Of a stretch of DNA of 64,000 bases, positions 23,367-31,804 are shown in pieces. The stretch comes from Embleya scabrispora (GTDB taxonomy: Bacteria > Actinomycetota > Actinomycetes > Streptomycetales > Streptomycetaceae), in contig NZ_MWQN01000001.1 in NCBI RefSeq assembly GCF_002024165.1, positions 496,001 to 560,000 of the forward strand, given 5' to 3'. The notes under the pieces are model-generated. The model searched no databases. It had not been told where the DNA came from and saw only the letters and a list, made by a program, of their open reading frames with translations. Within the stretch, counting starts at the first letter, position 1. Each line of letters begins with the position of its first letter. The position numbers were made by a program, and so were the translations under genes.

Positions 23367-24218
23367 ATGCCCGAACTGCGACGCGTCCTCGCCAACGGTG
23401 TCGAACTGAACGTCGCCCTCTCCGGATCGGGCCCGGCCGTGCTGCTGCTGCACGGCTTCCCGCACACCTGGGAGCTGTGGACGGACGTCATGGCCGATCT
23501 GTCCGACCGTTACCGCGTCATCGCACCGGACCTGCGCGGGTTCGGCGCGAGCGGCCCGGCCGCCTCCGGGTACGACGCGGGCACCCTGGCCGAGGACGCC
23601 GCGGCGCTTCTCACCGTGCTCGGCGTGTCCTCGGCCGCGGTGGTGGGCATCGACGCGGGCACCCCGCCGGCCTTCCTCCTCGCCATGCGCCGCCCCGACC
23701 TCGTCCGGCGCCTGGTCGTCATGGAGTCCCTTCTGGGCAGGCTGCCCGGCGCCGAGGACTTCCTCGCCGGCGGGCCGCCGTGGTGGTTCGGCTTCCACTC
23801 CGCCGCGCCCGGCCTCGCCGAAACCGTCTTGGCGGGCCGCGAAGCCGCCTACGTCGACTGGTTCTTGAACGCCGGCACGCTCGGCGACGGTGTGCGCCCC
23901 GCCCTGCGGGACGCGTTCGTCCGCGCGTACACCGGCCGCGAGGCGTTGAGCCGCGCGTTCTCGTACTACCGGGCCCTGCCCGAGAGCGCGGTACAGATCG
24001 AGCAGGCGGTCGCCGCCGCCCGCCTGACGGTGCCGACGATGGCGCTGGGCGCCCGGCCCGTCGGTCCTGCGCTGGAGCGCCAACTCCGCCCGATCGCCGA
24101 CGATCTCACCGGACATGTCATCGAGGACTGCGGCCACATCATCCCGCTGCACCGGCCGCACGCCCTGCTCACCCTGCTGCGTCCGTTCCTGGCCGGCGAG
24201 GACACGCAGGCAGCGTGA
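23367..24218 (+). CDS. Alpha/beta hydrolase, epoxide-hydrolase-like
   Basis: This enzyme has 283 residues. The oxyanion HGFP motif is at about residues 29-32 (LLHGFPHTWELW). The nucleophile elbow reads VVGIDAGTP, with Asp96 rather than Ser, which places it with epoxide hydrolases and haloalkane dehalogenases that use an Asp nucleophile. His257 in DCGHIIPLHRP completes the site. The cap region contains PWWFGFH and FSYYRALPES Tyr residues, typical of epoxide hydrolases that polarise the ring oxygen. It is divergent from an HxlR regulator that probably controls it. The substrate is unknown. Confidence 0.85.
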   Translation: MPELRRVLANGVELNVALSGSGPAVLLLHGFPHTWELWTDVMADLSDRYRVIAPDLRGFGASGPAASGYDAGTLAEDAAALLTVLGVSSAAVVGIDAGTPPAFLLAMRRPDLVRRLVVMESLLGRLPGAEDFLAGGPPWWFGFHSAAPGLAETVLAGREAAYVDWFLNAGTLGDGVRPALRDAFVRAYTGREALSRAFSYYRALPESAVQIEQAVAAARLTVPTMALGARPVGPALERQLRPIADDLTGHVIEDCGHIIPLHRPHALLTLLRPFLAGEDTQAA

Positions 24219-24519
24219 CCGGGGCGGGGCCGACGTGCCGCCCTGACAGGCGTCCCAGCGCCAGGTGCCGGCCTCCCGGGACCACGGCTGTGCGGTGCGC
24301 TCCAGCGCCGGCACGCCGACTCCGTAGCCGACGCGGGCGAGGTCGCCGGAGAGCTGGTCGACCGTCGGATTCTTGATGGTGCGCGCGCCGTACGTCGGTC
24401 GTGGTCGAGGTGCCTGTCGATATCCGGCCGCCGGGGTCGGCGATGACCGGTGCCGTCGGCGCCTCCCGCATGACCCCTCCCGAGGCGCGGAACCGGGTGT
24501 TCCGCCGGTGTGGGCCTGC
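24219..24519. other. Gene-poor stretch with a possible minus-strand coding remnant
   Basis: No intact gene is seen. On the minus strand between about 24400 and 24230 one frame reads TIKNPTVDQLSGDLARVGYG followed by VPALERTAQPWSREAGTWRW with coding-like codon use, but it has no clear start and runs into the 3' end of the convergent hydrolase gene. It may be a decayed gene end. Confidence 0.3.
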
Positions 24520-26007
24520 TCAGGCCATGATGGCCGCGCCCGAGAAGCCCGCGTAGGTGGCGGGGCGGGTGCGTTCGGTTTCGGCCACCGCGGCGGACAG
24601 GCGGCGGATGGCTTCGGTCAGCGTGGCCGGATCGTGGGCGTAGGGCAGGCGGACGTGGTGTTCGAAGGCACCGTCGGTGCCGAAGTGGGTTCCCGCCGCT
24701 ACCCGTACACCGTGTCGGGCGGCGGTTTCGGCCAGGGTCAGGCTGGAGGTGCCGTCGGTGCGCACCCACAACGACAGGCCGCCCAGGGGCATCGAGAACG
24801 TCCAGTCGGGCAGGTGCTCGGTCAGCGCGTCGGCCAGCGCCGCCCGGGCGGCGCGCAGCGCGGGCAGTCGCGTCTCCAGGATGGCGTCCTCGTGGTCGGT
24901 GATCAGGTGGTGGGTGACCAGCTGGTCCAGCACCGGGGCACCCACGTCGAAGGACGCACGGGTGGCCGCGATGCGCCGGACCAGGTCCGGGGTGGCCCGG
25001 ATCCAGCCGATCCGCAGGCCGCCCCAGAAGGTCTTCGACGTGGACCCGATGGTGACCACGTTGTTGGTCCGGTCGAACGCGGCCATCGGCAGCGGCCGGT
25101 CCACCGGGTCCAGGTCCAGGGCGAGGTCGTGGCAGGTCTCGTCGACGATCAGCGTGGTGCCGGTGTTGCGGGCCAGGTCCGCCAGCGTGCGCCGGATCCC
25201 GGGGTCGGCGAGGTGGCCGGTGGGGTTCTGGTAGTCCGGGATCAGGTAGGCCAGTCGCGGCGCCGCGGTGCGCAGCGTGTCGCGCCAGGTCTCCACGTCC
25301 CAGCCGGTGTCCGTCATCGGCACCGGGACCGGGCGGTTCCCGGCCTGCCGGATCGCGTCCAACACATTGGCGTAGGTGGGTGATTCGACCGCGACCCGGT
25401 CGCCGGGGCCGGCCAGCGTACGCAGCACCAGGGTCACCGCGGCGAGGGCGCCGGGGGTGACCAGGATCTGTTCGGATGTGGTGGGCACGCCGCGGCGGGT
25501 GTAGCGCTGGGCGAGCGTTTCGCGCAGCACCGGCAGGCCGCCGGGCAGGTAGCCGTGGCCGGTGGTGTAGGTGGGCAGCGAGTCGGTGGCGTCGGCGACC
25601 GCCTGGTGCAGCGCGCGGCCGGGACCGGGCAGCGCCGCCACGCCGAGGTCGATCACGCCGGTGGTCGTGCTGGGGCTGAGCCCGCGGGTGGGGATCTCGG
25701 TGTGCGTCCCGGGCAGGGTGGTCCAGCTGCCGGAGCCGCGACGGCTGGTCAGGTAGCCGTCGGTGCGCAGCAGCTCGTACGCGGCGGCGACGGTGGTCCG
25801 GCTGATCCCGAGCCGGTCGGCGAGGCCGCGTTCCGCGGGCAGGCGCGCGGTCAGCGGGATCCGACCGTCCAGGAGCAGGGCGCGGATGCGGTCGGCGAGC
25901 GTGCGGTACGCCGGGCCGGTGCGCGCGGCGGACTGGGTTGCGGTGGTCCAAGGGTGCAGGAGGTCGGCGAGGCGGGTGCTGCTGACGGTCAGGTGAGGCG
26001 CACTCAT
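24520..26007 (-). CDS. MocR-type GntR/aminotransferase transcription regulator
   Basis: This protein has 495 residues, with ATG at 26007 behind AGGAG. The GntR winged helix spans about residues 32-105 (AYRTLADRIRALLLDGRIPL, LPAERGLADRLGISRTTVAA, YLTSRRGSGSWT). The rest is a fold-type I aminotransferase domain with the pyridoxal phosphate Lys in IGSTSKTFWGGLRIGW and the cofactor Asp in IVDETCHDLAL. It is divergent from a YczE-type membrane gene. This pairing is known in Bacillus (yczR/yczE) and in many actinobacteria, so it probably senses a vitamin B6-related signal and controls that gene. Confidence 0.92.
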   Translation of the reverse strand: MSAPHLTVSSTRLADLLHPWTTATQSAARTGPAYRTLADRIRALLLDGRIPLTARLPAERGLADRLGISRTTVAAAYELLRTDGYLTSRRGSGSWTTLPGTHTEIPTRGLSPSTTTGVIDLGVAALPGPGRALHQAVADATDSLPTYTTGHGYLPGGLPVLRETLAQRYTRRGVPTTSEQILVTPGALAAVTLVLRTLAGPGDRVAVESPTYANVLDAIRQAGNRPVPVPMTDTGWDVETWRDTLRTAAPRLAYLIPDYQNPTGHLADPGIRRTLADLARNTGTTLIVDETCHDLALDLDPVDRPLPMAAFDRTNNVVTIGSTSKTFWGGLRIGWIRATPDLVRRIAATRASFDVGAPVLDQLVTHHLITDHEDAILETRLPALRAARAALADALTEHLPDWTFSMPLGGLSLWVRTDGTSSLTLAETAARHGVRVAAGTHFGTDGAFEHHVRLPYAHDPATLTEAIRRLSAAVAETERTRPATYAGFSGAAIMA

Positions 26008-26025
26008 CAGTCCACTCCTGTCGAA

Positions 26026-26084
26026 TTGGCTATGGATACGGAATCCGGTGTCCGCGATTCTTTCACCGTTGGCTCTTTTTTGGC
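26026..26084. promoter_or_regulatory. TTGGC direct repeats between MocR gene and yczE-like gene
   Basis: TTGGC occurs at 26026-26030, 26069-26073 and 26080-26084, all in the same orientation, the last two 11 bases apart around a T-run. Direct repeats are typical MocR-regulator targets. The stretch is distinctly AT-rich for this genome and probably includes the promoter of the membrane gene. Confidence 0.5.
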
Positions 26085-26110
26085 AGTCAGGCGCGAAACA
26101 GGGGTGCACG

Positions 26111-26800
26111 GTGGCTTGGTCGTGGGTCCGACGTTTGGTCCAGTTGTACGCGGGGCTCACGCTGTACGGGTTCAGCATGGCGTTGATGATTCGGGCCGAG
26201 TTGGGCCTGGATCCGTGGGACGTGTTCCATCAGGGCCTCGCCGAGCGCACCGGGTGGAGCTTCGGCGTGGTGACGATCGTGGTGGGCGCCGCGGTCCTGC
26301 TGCTGTGGTTGCCGATGCGGCAGCGTCCGGGGCTCGGCACGGTGAGCAACGTGGTGGTGATCGGCCTCGCGGTGGACGCCTCGCTGCGGTGGTTGCCCGC
26401 CCCCGACGCGTGGGCTTGGCGCGCGGCCTTCCTGGTCTCGGGTGTGGTGCTGAACGCGGTGGCCGGCGGCGCGTACATCGGTGCCCGGCTCGGGCCGGGG
26501 CCGCGCGACGGCCTGATGACGGGGATGGTGCGGCGGACCGGGCGTTCGGTGCGGTTGATCCGGACGAGCATCGAGGTCGCGGTCCTGGCGGTGGGCTTCG
26601 TGCTCGGCGGCTCGGTCGGGTTGGGCACGGTCTTGTACGCGCTCACGATCGGCCCGTTGGTGCAGGTCTTCCTGCCGCTGCTGACCGTGCCGGAGCGCGC
26701 GACGGGTCGCACGGTCGCGGCGGGCGGATCCGATTCGGGCGAACCGGCCGAGCGGGCGCCGGGGTCGTCGGGGACCCCGGCGCCGACGCCGGCCGGCTGA
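26111..26800 (+). CDS. YczE-family membrane protein
   Basis: This integral membrane protein has about 229 residues from the GTG at 26111; an upstream GTG at 26048 is in frame but falls inside the likely promoter. It has five to six membrane segments, opening with WVRRLVQLYAGLTLYGFSMA and the family hallmark RAELGLDPWDVFHQGLAERT, then GPGPRDGLMTGM. The last 35 residues are a polar Ser/Pro-rich tail. The molecule moved, if any, is unknown; family members next to MocR regulators have been linked to vitamin B6-type compounds only by context. Confidence 0.85.
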   Translation: MAWSWVRRLVQLYAGLTLYGFSMALMIRAELGLDPWDVFHQGLAERTGWSFGVVTIVVGAAVLLLWLPMRQRPGLGTVSNVVVIGLAVDASLRWLPAPDAWAWRAAFLVSGVVLNAVAGGAYIGARLGPGPRDGLMTGMVRRTGRSVRLIRTSIEVAVLAVGFVLGGSVGLGTVLYALTIGPLVQVFLPLLTVPERATGRTVAAGGSDSGEPAERAPGSSGTPAPTPAG

Positions 26801-26822
26801 CCTCGGTGGCGCCGGTGCTCGC

Positions 26823-28439
26823 TCACGCCGGGTCGAGCGCTCCCTCGGCCGCGTACACCGTGGTGCCTCGTACGGCGGTGCGCAGGCAGCGCGGCAGCGG
26901 CAGCCCGGGATCCAGGTCGGGCAGGCCCGGGGTGCCCGAGCGCGGGTCGGTGGACCAGCCGGAGAGTCGGGTGTCGGGGGCTTGGACGACCAGTTCGGTG
27001 GTGTCCCACACCGCGTAGGTGGCGGGCGCGCCGGGCACGAGCACGCCCGCGTCGTCGCGACCGGCGGCCCGGTGGCCGCCGCGGGTGTGGGCGGCGAACG
27101 CGGCGCGCACGCTGATCCGTTGCCCGGGCGTGCGGTGGAAGGCGGCGGCGCGGATCGTGCCCCACGGGTCGAGCGGGGTCACCGGCGCGTCGGAGCCGAA
27201 CGCGAGCGGGACGCCGGCGGCGCTGAGCGCGGCCAGCGGGTTCATCAGCGCGGCGCGTTCGGCGCCGAGGCGGCGCACGTACATGCCGTCCGGGCCGCCC
27301 CACGCGGCGTCGAAGGCGGGCTGTACGGACGCGGTCAGGCCGAGTTCGGCAAAGGCCTGCACCGCGTCGGCGTCGAGGAGTTCGGCGTGTTCGACCCGGT
27401 GTCGCAGGGCCCGGAACGCGGCCGCGTGCGGTCCGGCGATCAGATCGCGCGCGGCGGCCAGGATCGCGCCGATCGCGGCGTCGCCGATGGCGTGGAAGCC
27501 GGCCTGGATCCCGGCCCGGGTGCACGCGGCGAGGTGCGTGGCCACCTGCTCGGCGTCCAGATGGGTCAACCCGGTGCCGGGGTCGTCGGCATAGGGCGCG
27601 TGCAGGCACGCGGTGTGCGAGCCGAGCGAGCCGTCGATGAACAGGTCGCCGCCGAGGCCGTGCGCGCCCAGATCGGCCCGCAGCGCGCGGGCGTGCTCGG
27701 CGTCGTGCGCGAGCGCGCCCCAATAGCCCAAAACGTCCGGACCGGCCTCCTCGGCGGCGAGCACGGCCAGCGCGCGAAAGTCGGCCTCGCCGGCGATCTC
27801 CGGCCCACCGCACTCGTGCAGCGTCCCGATGCCCAGCGCGGCGGCCCGCTCCCGCGTGACGCGCTGCGCGGCGAGCCGGTCGGCCGGAGTCAGCGCGGCG
27901 TAGGCGGCGGCCCGCGCGACGTGGTGCGCGGCACCGGCGAGCGGCGTGTCGCCGTGCTCGCCCGGGACCAGCGCGAGCAGCGCGGGCGAGCAGGCGGCGG
28001 AGTGCACGTCGGTTCGGGACAGGTACACGGTCGCGCCGCCGGTGGCGCGGTCCAACTCGGCGGGAGTGGGCGGGCGTCCCTCGGGCCAGCCGGTGTCGTC
28101 CCAGCCGTGCCCGAGCACGACGCGGCCCGGCCCGGACAGTCCGCGCGCCTTCGTGTGCTCCTCCAGCGCGGTCAGCGCGTGGGCCAACGACGGCGCGCCG
28201 GTCAGGTCGAGCCCGGTCGCGGCGAGGCCGGTCGCGGTGGCGTGCACGTGCGCGTCGACGAACGCCGGGGTGACCAGCGCGCCGCCGAGGTCGAGCACCG
28301 CGTCGACGGCGTCGACGTGCGCCGCGGCCGCCCCCTCGGCGCCGATCCAGGCGATGGTGTCGTTCTCGACGACCATGGCGGTCGCGAAGGGATCGGCCGG
28401 ACTGTGCACGGCGCCGTTGCGCAGGAGGAGCGTGGTCAT
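26823..28439 (-). CDS. Amidohydrolase, YtcJ-like (Amidohydro_3)
   Basis: This metal-dependent hydrolase has 538 residues. Metal motifs of the family are visible: VDAHVHATATG near residue 62, GFHAIGDAAIGAI near 315, HRVEHAEL near 347 and FGSDAPVTPLDPW near 420. Both barrel flanks form the composite beta-sandwich (VVENDTIAWIGAEG at the start, LVPGAPATYAVWD at the end). The substrate cannot be read from sequence. It is convergent with the YczE-like gene and lies next to an Lrp-type regulator transcribed in the same direction. Confidence 0.88.
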   Translation of the reverse strand: MTTLLLRNGAVHSPADPFATAMVVENDTIAWIGAEGAAAAHVDAVDAVLDLGGALVTPAFVDAHVHATATGLAATGLDLTGAPSLAHALTALEEHTKARGLSGPGRVVLGHGWDDTGWPEGRPPTPAELDRATGGATVYLSRTDVHSAACSPALLALVPGEHGDTPLAGAAHHVARAAAYAALTPADRLAAQRVTRERAAALGIGTLHECGGPEIAGEADFRALAVLAAEEAGPDVLGYWGALAHDAEHARALRADLGAHGLGGDLFIDGSLGSHTACLHAPYADDPGTGLTHLDAEQVATHLAACTRAGIQAGFHAIGDAAIGAILAAARDLIAGPHAAAFRALRHRVEHAELLDADAVQAFAELGLTASVQPAFDAAWGGPDGMYVRRLGAERAALMNPLAALSAAGVPLAFGSDAPVTPLDPWGTIRAAAFHRTPGQRISVRAAFAAHTRGGHRAAGRDDAGVLVPGAPATYAVWDTTELVVQAPDTRLSGWSTDPRSGTPGLPDLDPGLPLPRCLRTAVRGTTVYAAEGALDPA

Positions 28440-28551
28440 GCCTCCAGTGTGGCCCGCGCCGGGGCAACGCCGAGCCGGAGGTCACCCCTTCGAGCGGCGC
28501 GGGCTCGCCACGAACCGCGCCCGGGCACGCCCCGACGCCCGCCGGGTCGGC

Positions 28552-28992
28552 TCAGAAGCGGGGTGCGCGGGCCTCGTACGGGGTGGACAGGACCACCGTG
28601 GTGCGGGTCGACACACCTGCCTGGAGGCGGATTCGGGCCAAGAGCGTCTCCAGGTCGCCCGGGGTCGGGACGCGGACCTTGAGGATGTAGCTCTCGTCGC
28701 CGGCCACGCTGTGGCATGCCTCCAGCTCCTCGAGGTCCGCCAGCCGTTCGGGGGCGTCGTCGGGGGCGCTGGGGTCGATGGGTTTGACCGAGATGAACGC
28801 GGTCAGCGGCAGGCCGATGGCCTCGGTGTCGACCACGGCGGCGTAGCCGCGGATGATGCCGCGTTGTTCGAGTCGGCGTACGCGCTGATGGGCGGCCGAG
28901 GTGGACAGGCCGGTGGCCTTGCCCAGGTCGGTGTAGCTCATCCGCCCGTCCTGCAGCAGCAGTTTGACGATCTGTCGGTCCAGGTCCTCCAC
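28552..28992 (-). CDS. Lrp/AsnC-family regulator
   Basis: This protein has 146 residues and a GTG at 28992. The N-terminal helix-turn-helix reads LDRQIVKLLLQDGRMSYTDL then GLSTSAAHQRVRRLEQRGII, followed by the RAM ligand-binding domain (LTAFISVKPIDPSAPDDAPE, then CHSVAGDESYILKVRVPTPG), ending with the STRTTVVLSTPYE strand. It probably senses an amino acid. It is transcribed toward the amidohydrolase gene, about 110 bases away, and is divergent from the recombinase-like gene at 29166. Confidence 0.92.
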   Translation of the reverse strand: MEDLDRQIVKLLLQDGRMSYTDLGKATGLSTSAAHQRVRRLEQRGIIRGYAAVVDTEAIGLPLTAFISVKPIDPSAPDDAPERLADLEELEACHSVAGDESYILKVRVPTPGDLETLLARIRLQAGVSTRTTVVLSTPYEARAPRF

Positions 28993-29165
28993 ACGAGGAA
29001 CCTATGGCATCGGAGGTGAAAGCGCGGCCCCGGTGCGGTTCGGGCGCGGTCACGGGCGCGCTCCGGTGTCGGCGCGCCGCCGAGTGCGCCCCTCGCGCCG
29101 CGACTCCCCCGTCCGGCGGCGGTCGACGCGGCCGGTTCGTCGGTGGCGCCGGCTACAGTGCGAAC

Positions 29166-30119
29166 ATGGCCACCGAGGAGCGCGCGCCCGCGCTCGATCA
29201 GCTCGACCGGGCCCTGCTGCGCGTGACCGCACGGGCCGACACCTCGGCCGCGCGCGCCCGGCAACTGCGCTGGGTGGTGGGCGAGTTGCGCCGCGCACTG
29301 GTCCAGGAGGGCTTCCCGGCCGAGGCCCGTGCCTCGCTCGCGGCGCTGCTGTCCGCCGAGCCGACGCGGCGCTATCTGGAACTGGCCCGGTGCGGCCGGC
29401 TGCGCACCCGCGCGGTCGCGGGCGCCGGCATCTCGACCACGGCGAGCATGCGCGTGCGGATGGACTGCCTGGAGATCCTGGCCCGCGCCGGATCGGTACC
29501 GGTGGAGCTGCCGGAGCGGCCGGCCATGCCCGAGCTCAAGACGCCGGTGGGCGCCCGGCAGCGCTCGCTCCTGTTGAACTGGCTCGGCGAGCACGCCGAC
29601 CGGGCGGGCGCGGACGCGGGCCGGATCCGACTGTTCGCCCTGATCGGTGTGGTCCTGGACACCGGTGCGCGGGCGGGCGAGCTGTGCGCGATGCGGCTGG
29701 AGGACCTGGGGCCGGACGAGCGCACCGTCACGATCGTGCGTCACCCGCAGGCCCGCACCGTCAATCCGGCCGTCACCGAGATACTGCCGCTGTCCGGCCC
29801 GACCCGCGCGGCGCTGCGCCGCTGGTTGGACGTACGCGCCGACCTGGTGTGGCCGCTGCGCGGCGAGGTGGCCGCCGTGTGGGTGTCGGTGCGGGGCAAC
29901 CACTCGGGCATCCCCGACGAGGACGGCAACTCCCGGCCCCGCCCGGCCGGAATGCCGCTGATGCCGCGCGGCCTGGCCCGGGCGTACACCCGTACGGTGG
30001 TCCGCCTGAACGTGGACATGGTCGGCCGCCCCGGCTGGGAACCCCTCCCCTACCGCCTGGAACAACTGCGCCGCGCGATCGACGCCGCGCCGATAGCGGC
30101 CGACGCGGCGGCCACGTAG
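29166..30119 (+). CDS. Degenerate tyrosine-recombinase-like protein
   Basis: This protein has 317 residues. Residues 1-110 look like a SAM-like core-binding domain, and residues 135-310 like a tyrosine recombinase catalytic domain. Box I is clear (VVLDTGARAGELCAMRLEDL, with the active-site Arg), followed by the usual strand pair (ERTVTIVRHPQARTVNPAVT, EILPLSGPTRAALRRW). The usual HxLRH box and the C-terminal Tyr nucleophile are not seen; the end reads RPGWEPLPYRLEQLRRAI. It is probably not an active recombinase and may be a DNA-binding descendant. No attachment site or mobile element is seen around it. Confidence 0.65.
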   Translation: MATEERAPALDQLDRALLRVTARADTSAARARQLRWVVGELRRALVQEGFPAEARASLAALLSAEPTRRYLELARCGRLRTRAVAGAGISTTASMRVRMDCLEILARAGSVPVELPERPAMPELKTPVGARQRSLLLNWLGEHADRAGADAGRIRLFALIGVVLDTGARAGELCAMRLEDLGPDERTVTIVRHPQARTVNPAVTEILPLSGPTRAALRRWLDVRADLVWPLRGEVAAVWVSVRGNHSGIPDEDGNSRPRPAGMPLMPRGLARAYTRTVVRLNVDMVGRPGWEPLPYRLEQLRRAIDAAPIAADAAAT

Positions 30120-30310
30120 CGGCACGGGCGGGCAACACGGCGCGTGCGGTGCGGAGATCGGGTCGGGGCGACCGGTCGTGTCCGGCCGGCGGGGCAACGA
30201 TTGCCCCGGTGCGGAAATCGACCCGGATCAGTACTGCAACGTTCCGGTCGGGCGGACTATCGTCGGCGGAGCGCGCCGTCGCCTCGGCGCCGTGGCGACA
30301 GGGGGAGCCC

Positions 30311-30682
30311 ATGAGCATCGCCGTCGACCCATGCCCCGGAACGGTGCAGCGGGATCTCGTCGAGGACTTCGACGACACGAACCACCCAGATCGATCCTCG
30401 GACACCCCCGCCGCCCCGAGCGTGCGGCGCGCGTGCCCGGAGTGCGGCGTCGTACTGGTCCTGGACCCGGTCGCCGACGGCGCGACGCTGCCGGACCACG
30501 TGGTGTGCCCGAGCGTGCGGGACCCGTTCGGCATCCGCCCCTGCCCGGGCTCCGGCACGACCGTCACCGCCCCGGCCGACCGCGTCGCCGCCGGACCGCC
30601 GCCGGCACTCCCGCAGCCCTCGATCCGGACGCTGCCTCCGGGTCTGGACTGGCGCGCGCAACCCTTCTCGCACACGGCCTGA
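30311..30682 (+). CDS. Hypothetical zinc-ribbon protein
   Basis: This protein has 123 residues, with ATG at 30311 behind GGGGGAG. An acidic N-terminus (LVEDFDDTNHPDRSSDTP) is followed by a zinc ribbon built from Cys-x2-Cys (RACPECGVV), a VVCPSV Cys and RPCPGSG. The C-terminus is Pro-rich (LPPGLDWRAQPFSH). Proteins like this are seen in Streptomyces without known function. Confidence 0.65.
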   Translation: MSIAVDPCPGTVQRDLVEDFDDTNHPDRSSDTPAAPSVRRACPECGVVLVLDPVADGATLPDHVVCPSVRDPFGIRPCPGSGTTVTAPADRVAAGPPPALPQPSIRTLPPGLDWRAQPFSHTA

Positions 30683-30788
30683 CCCACCCGGGCACGCGGC
30701 CGGCCCGGACGCGGGCACACTCTCACCACCTCCGCCGGGCGTAGGCACCGTCGCCCGGCGGCCGTGGCATGCCCGTGCCCACGCGGCG

Positions 30789-30844
30789 TTGACAGCGCTT
30801 CCGAGGCGTCACTAGCCTTCAAATAGATTTGCTTTCAAAGCAAA
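30789..30844 (+). promoter_or_regulatory. Promoter and palindromic operator of the reductase/hemerythrin gene
   Basis: TTGACA at 30789-30794 and TAGCCT at 30813-30818 are 18 bases apart. Ten bases further on, TTTGCTTT-C-AAAGCAAA (30828-30844) is a perfect 17-base palindrome in a very AT-rich setting for this genome. Its placement just after the -10 would block transcription. The MarR protein encoded convergently at 31805-32314 is the obvious candidate to bind it. Confidence 0.7.
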
Positions 30845-30879
30845 GCTACCTACGAAGCCGCCGCACCCCGGAGACACGC

Positions 30880-31800
30880 ATGTCCGAAACTGCCACCCAC
30901 ACCGACCCGAACGCGCCGATCATCGCCGAGTTCCGTGCCCACAACGGCCGCGTCGGCGGCATGTTCGAGGGCGTCACCCTCGTCCTGATCACCACCGCCG
31001 GCCGACACACCGGCAAGCCGTGGACCACTCCCGTCGTCGCCGCGCGGGACGGCGACCGATGGCTGGTCTTCGCCTCCAACGCGGGGCGCCCCCACAACCC
31101 GCACTGGTACCTGAACCTGGTCGCCACCCCCCAGGTGACCATGGAGATCGGCACCGACGAAGGCCGCGTGAAACCGTTCGCCGCCCGGGCCGTCCCGCTC
31201 ACCGGGGACGAGCGCGATACCCAGTGGGACCTTCAGTGCGCACGGAATCCGGCCTTCCGCGACTACGCGGCGGCAACCACCCGAACCATCCCGGTGATCG
31301 CCCTCCATCCCCTCGACCTGACCGGGGACCCGGCCCGCGCACGGCTGATCGCGGAGCAGTTGATCCGCCACCACGAGGATCTGCGGGCCGAGATCGACCA
31401 GGTCCGGACCCGGTTCGAACACGCCCTTGCCGGCGAACCGGATCCGGGCGCCCTCGACACGGCCGACGCCGACGACCTTGCCGGCCGACTGCGCCGACAC
31501 TGCCTGACCTTGTGCCGACACCTCCAGCTGCACCACATCCGCGAGGACGGCGCCTTCTCCGCCTTCGAGCGCGAATACCCCGAGCTGGTCCCGGCGATCA
31601 GGCGCCTGCGCGCGGAACACGCGGTCGTGGAGAAGGCGTTGGCCGCCTTCGCGGCGCTTCTCGAACGAGCCGCCGGACCGGACCGGGGGCCGGACGCCGA
31701 ACCGGCCCACCTGCGCGCGGAGTTCGAGGCGGTGTCGGCCGGCCTGGAGGAGCACTTCGCCTACGAGGAGGCCCACCTGCTCCCGGCACTCCGGGGCTGA
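30880..31800 (+). CDS. F420-type nitroreductase fused to a hemerythrin domain
   Basis: This protein has 306 residues, with ATG at 30880 behind GGAG. Residues 10-150 match the deazaflavin-dependent nitroreductase family (Ddn/Rv3547 type), with FEGVTLVLITTAGRHTGKPW, then RPHNPHWYLNLVATPQVTME. Residues 165-306 form an HHE hemerythrin domain, shown by its iron ligands in IRHHEDLRAEI, RHLQLHHIREDGAF, RAEHAVVEKAL and LEEHFAYEEAHLLPAL. The fusion would couple an F420H2 or quinone-type reduction to a diiron oxygen or NO sensor. It is convergent with a MarR gene four bases away and has a palindromic operator upstream. Confidence 0.9.
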   Translation: MSETATHTDPNAPIIAEFRAHNGRVGGMFEGVTLVLITTAGRHTGKPWTTPVVAARDGDRWLVFASNAGRPHNPHWYLNLVATPQVTMEIGTDEGRVKPFAARAVPLTGDERDTQWDLQCARNPAFRDYAAATTRTIPVIALHPLDLTGDPARARLIAEQLIRHHEDLRAEIDQVRTRFEHALAGEPDPGALDTADADDLAGRLRRHCLTLCRHLQLHHIREDGAFSAFEREYPELVPAIRRLRAEHAVVEKALAAFAALLERAAGPDRGPDAEPAHLRAEFEAVSAGLEEHFAYEEAHLLPALRG

Positions 31801-31804
31801 CCGC

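Noticed and set aside
29166-30119. Functional integrase of a second mobile element
   Set aside because: The catalytic Tyr and HxLRH motif are not visible and no attachment repeats or mobile genes flank it.
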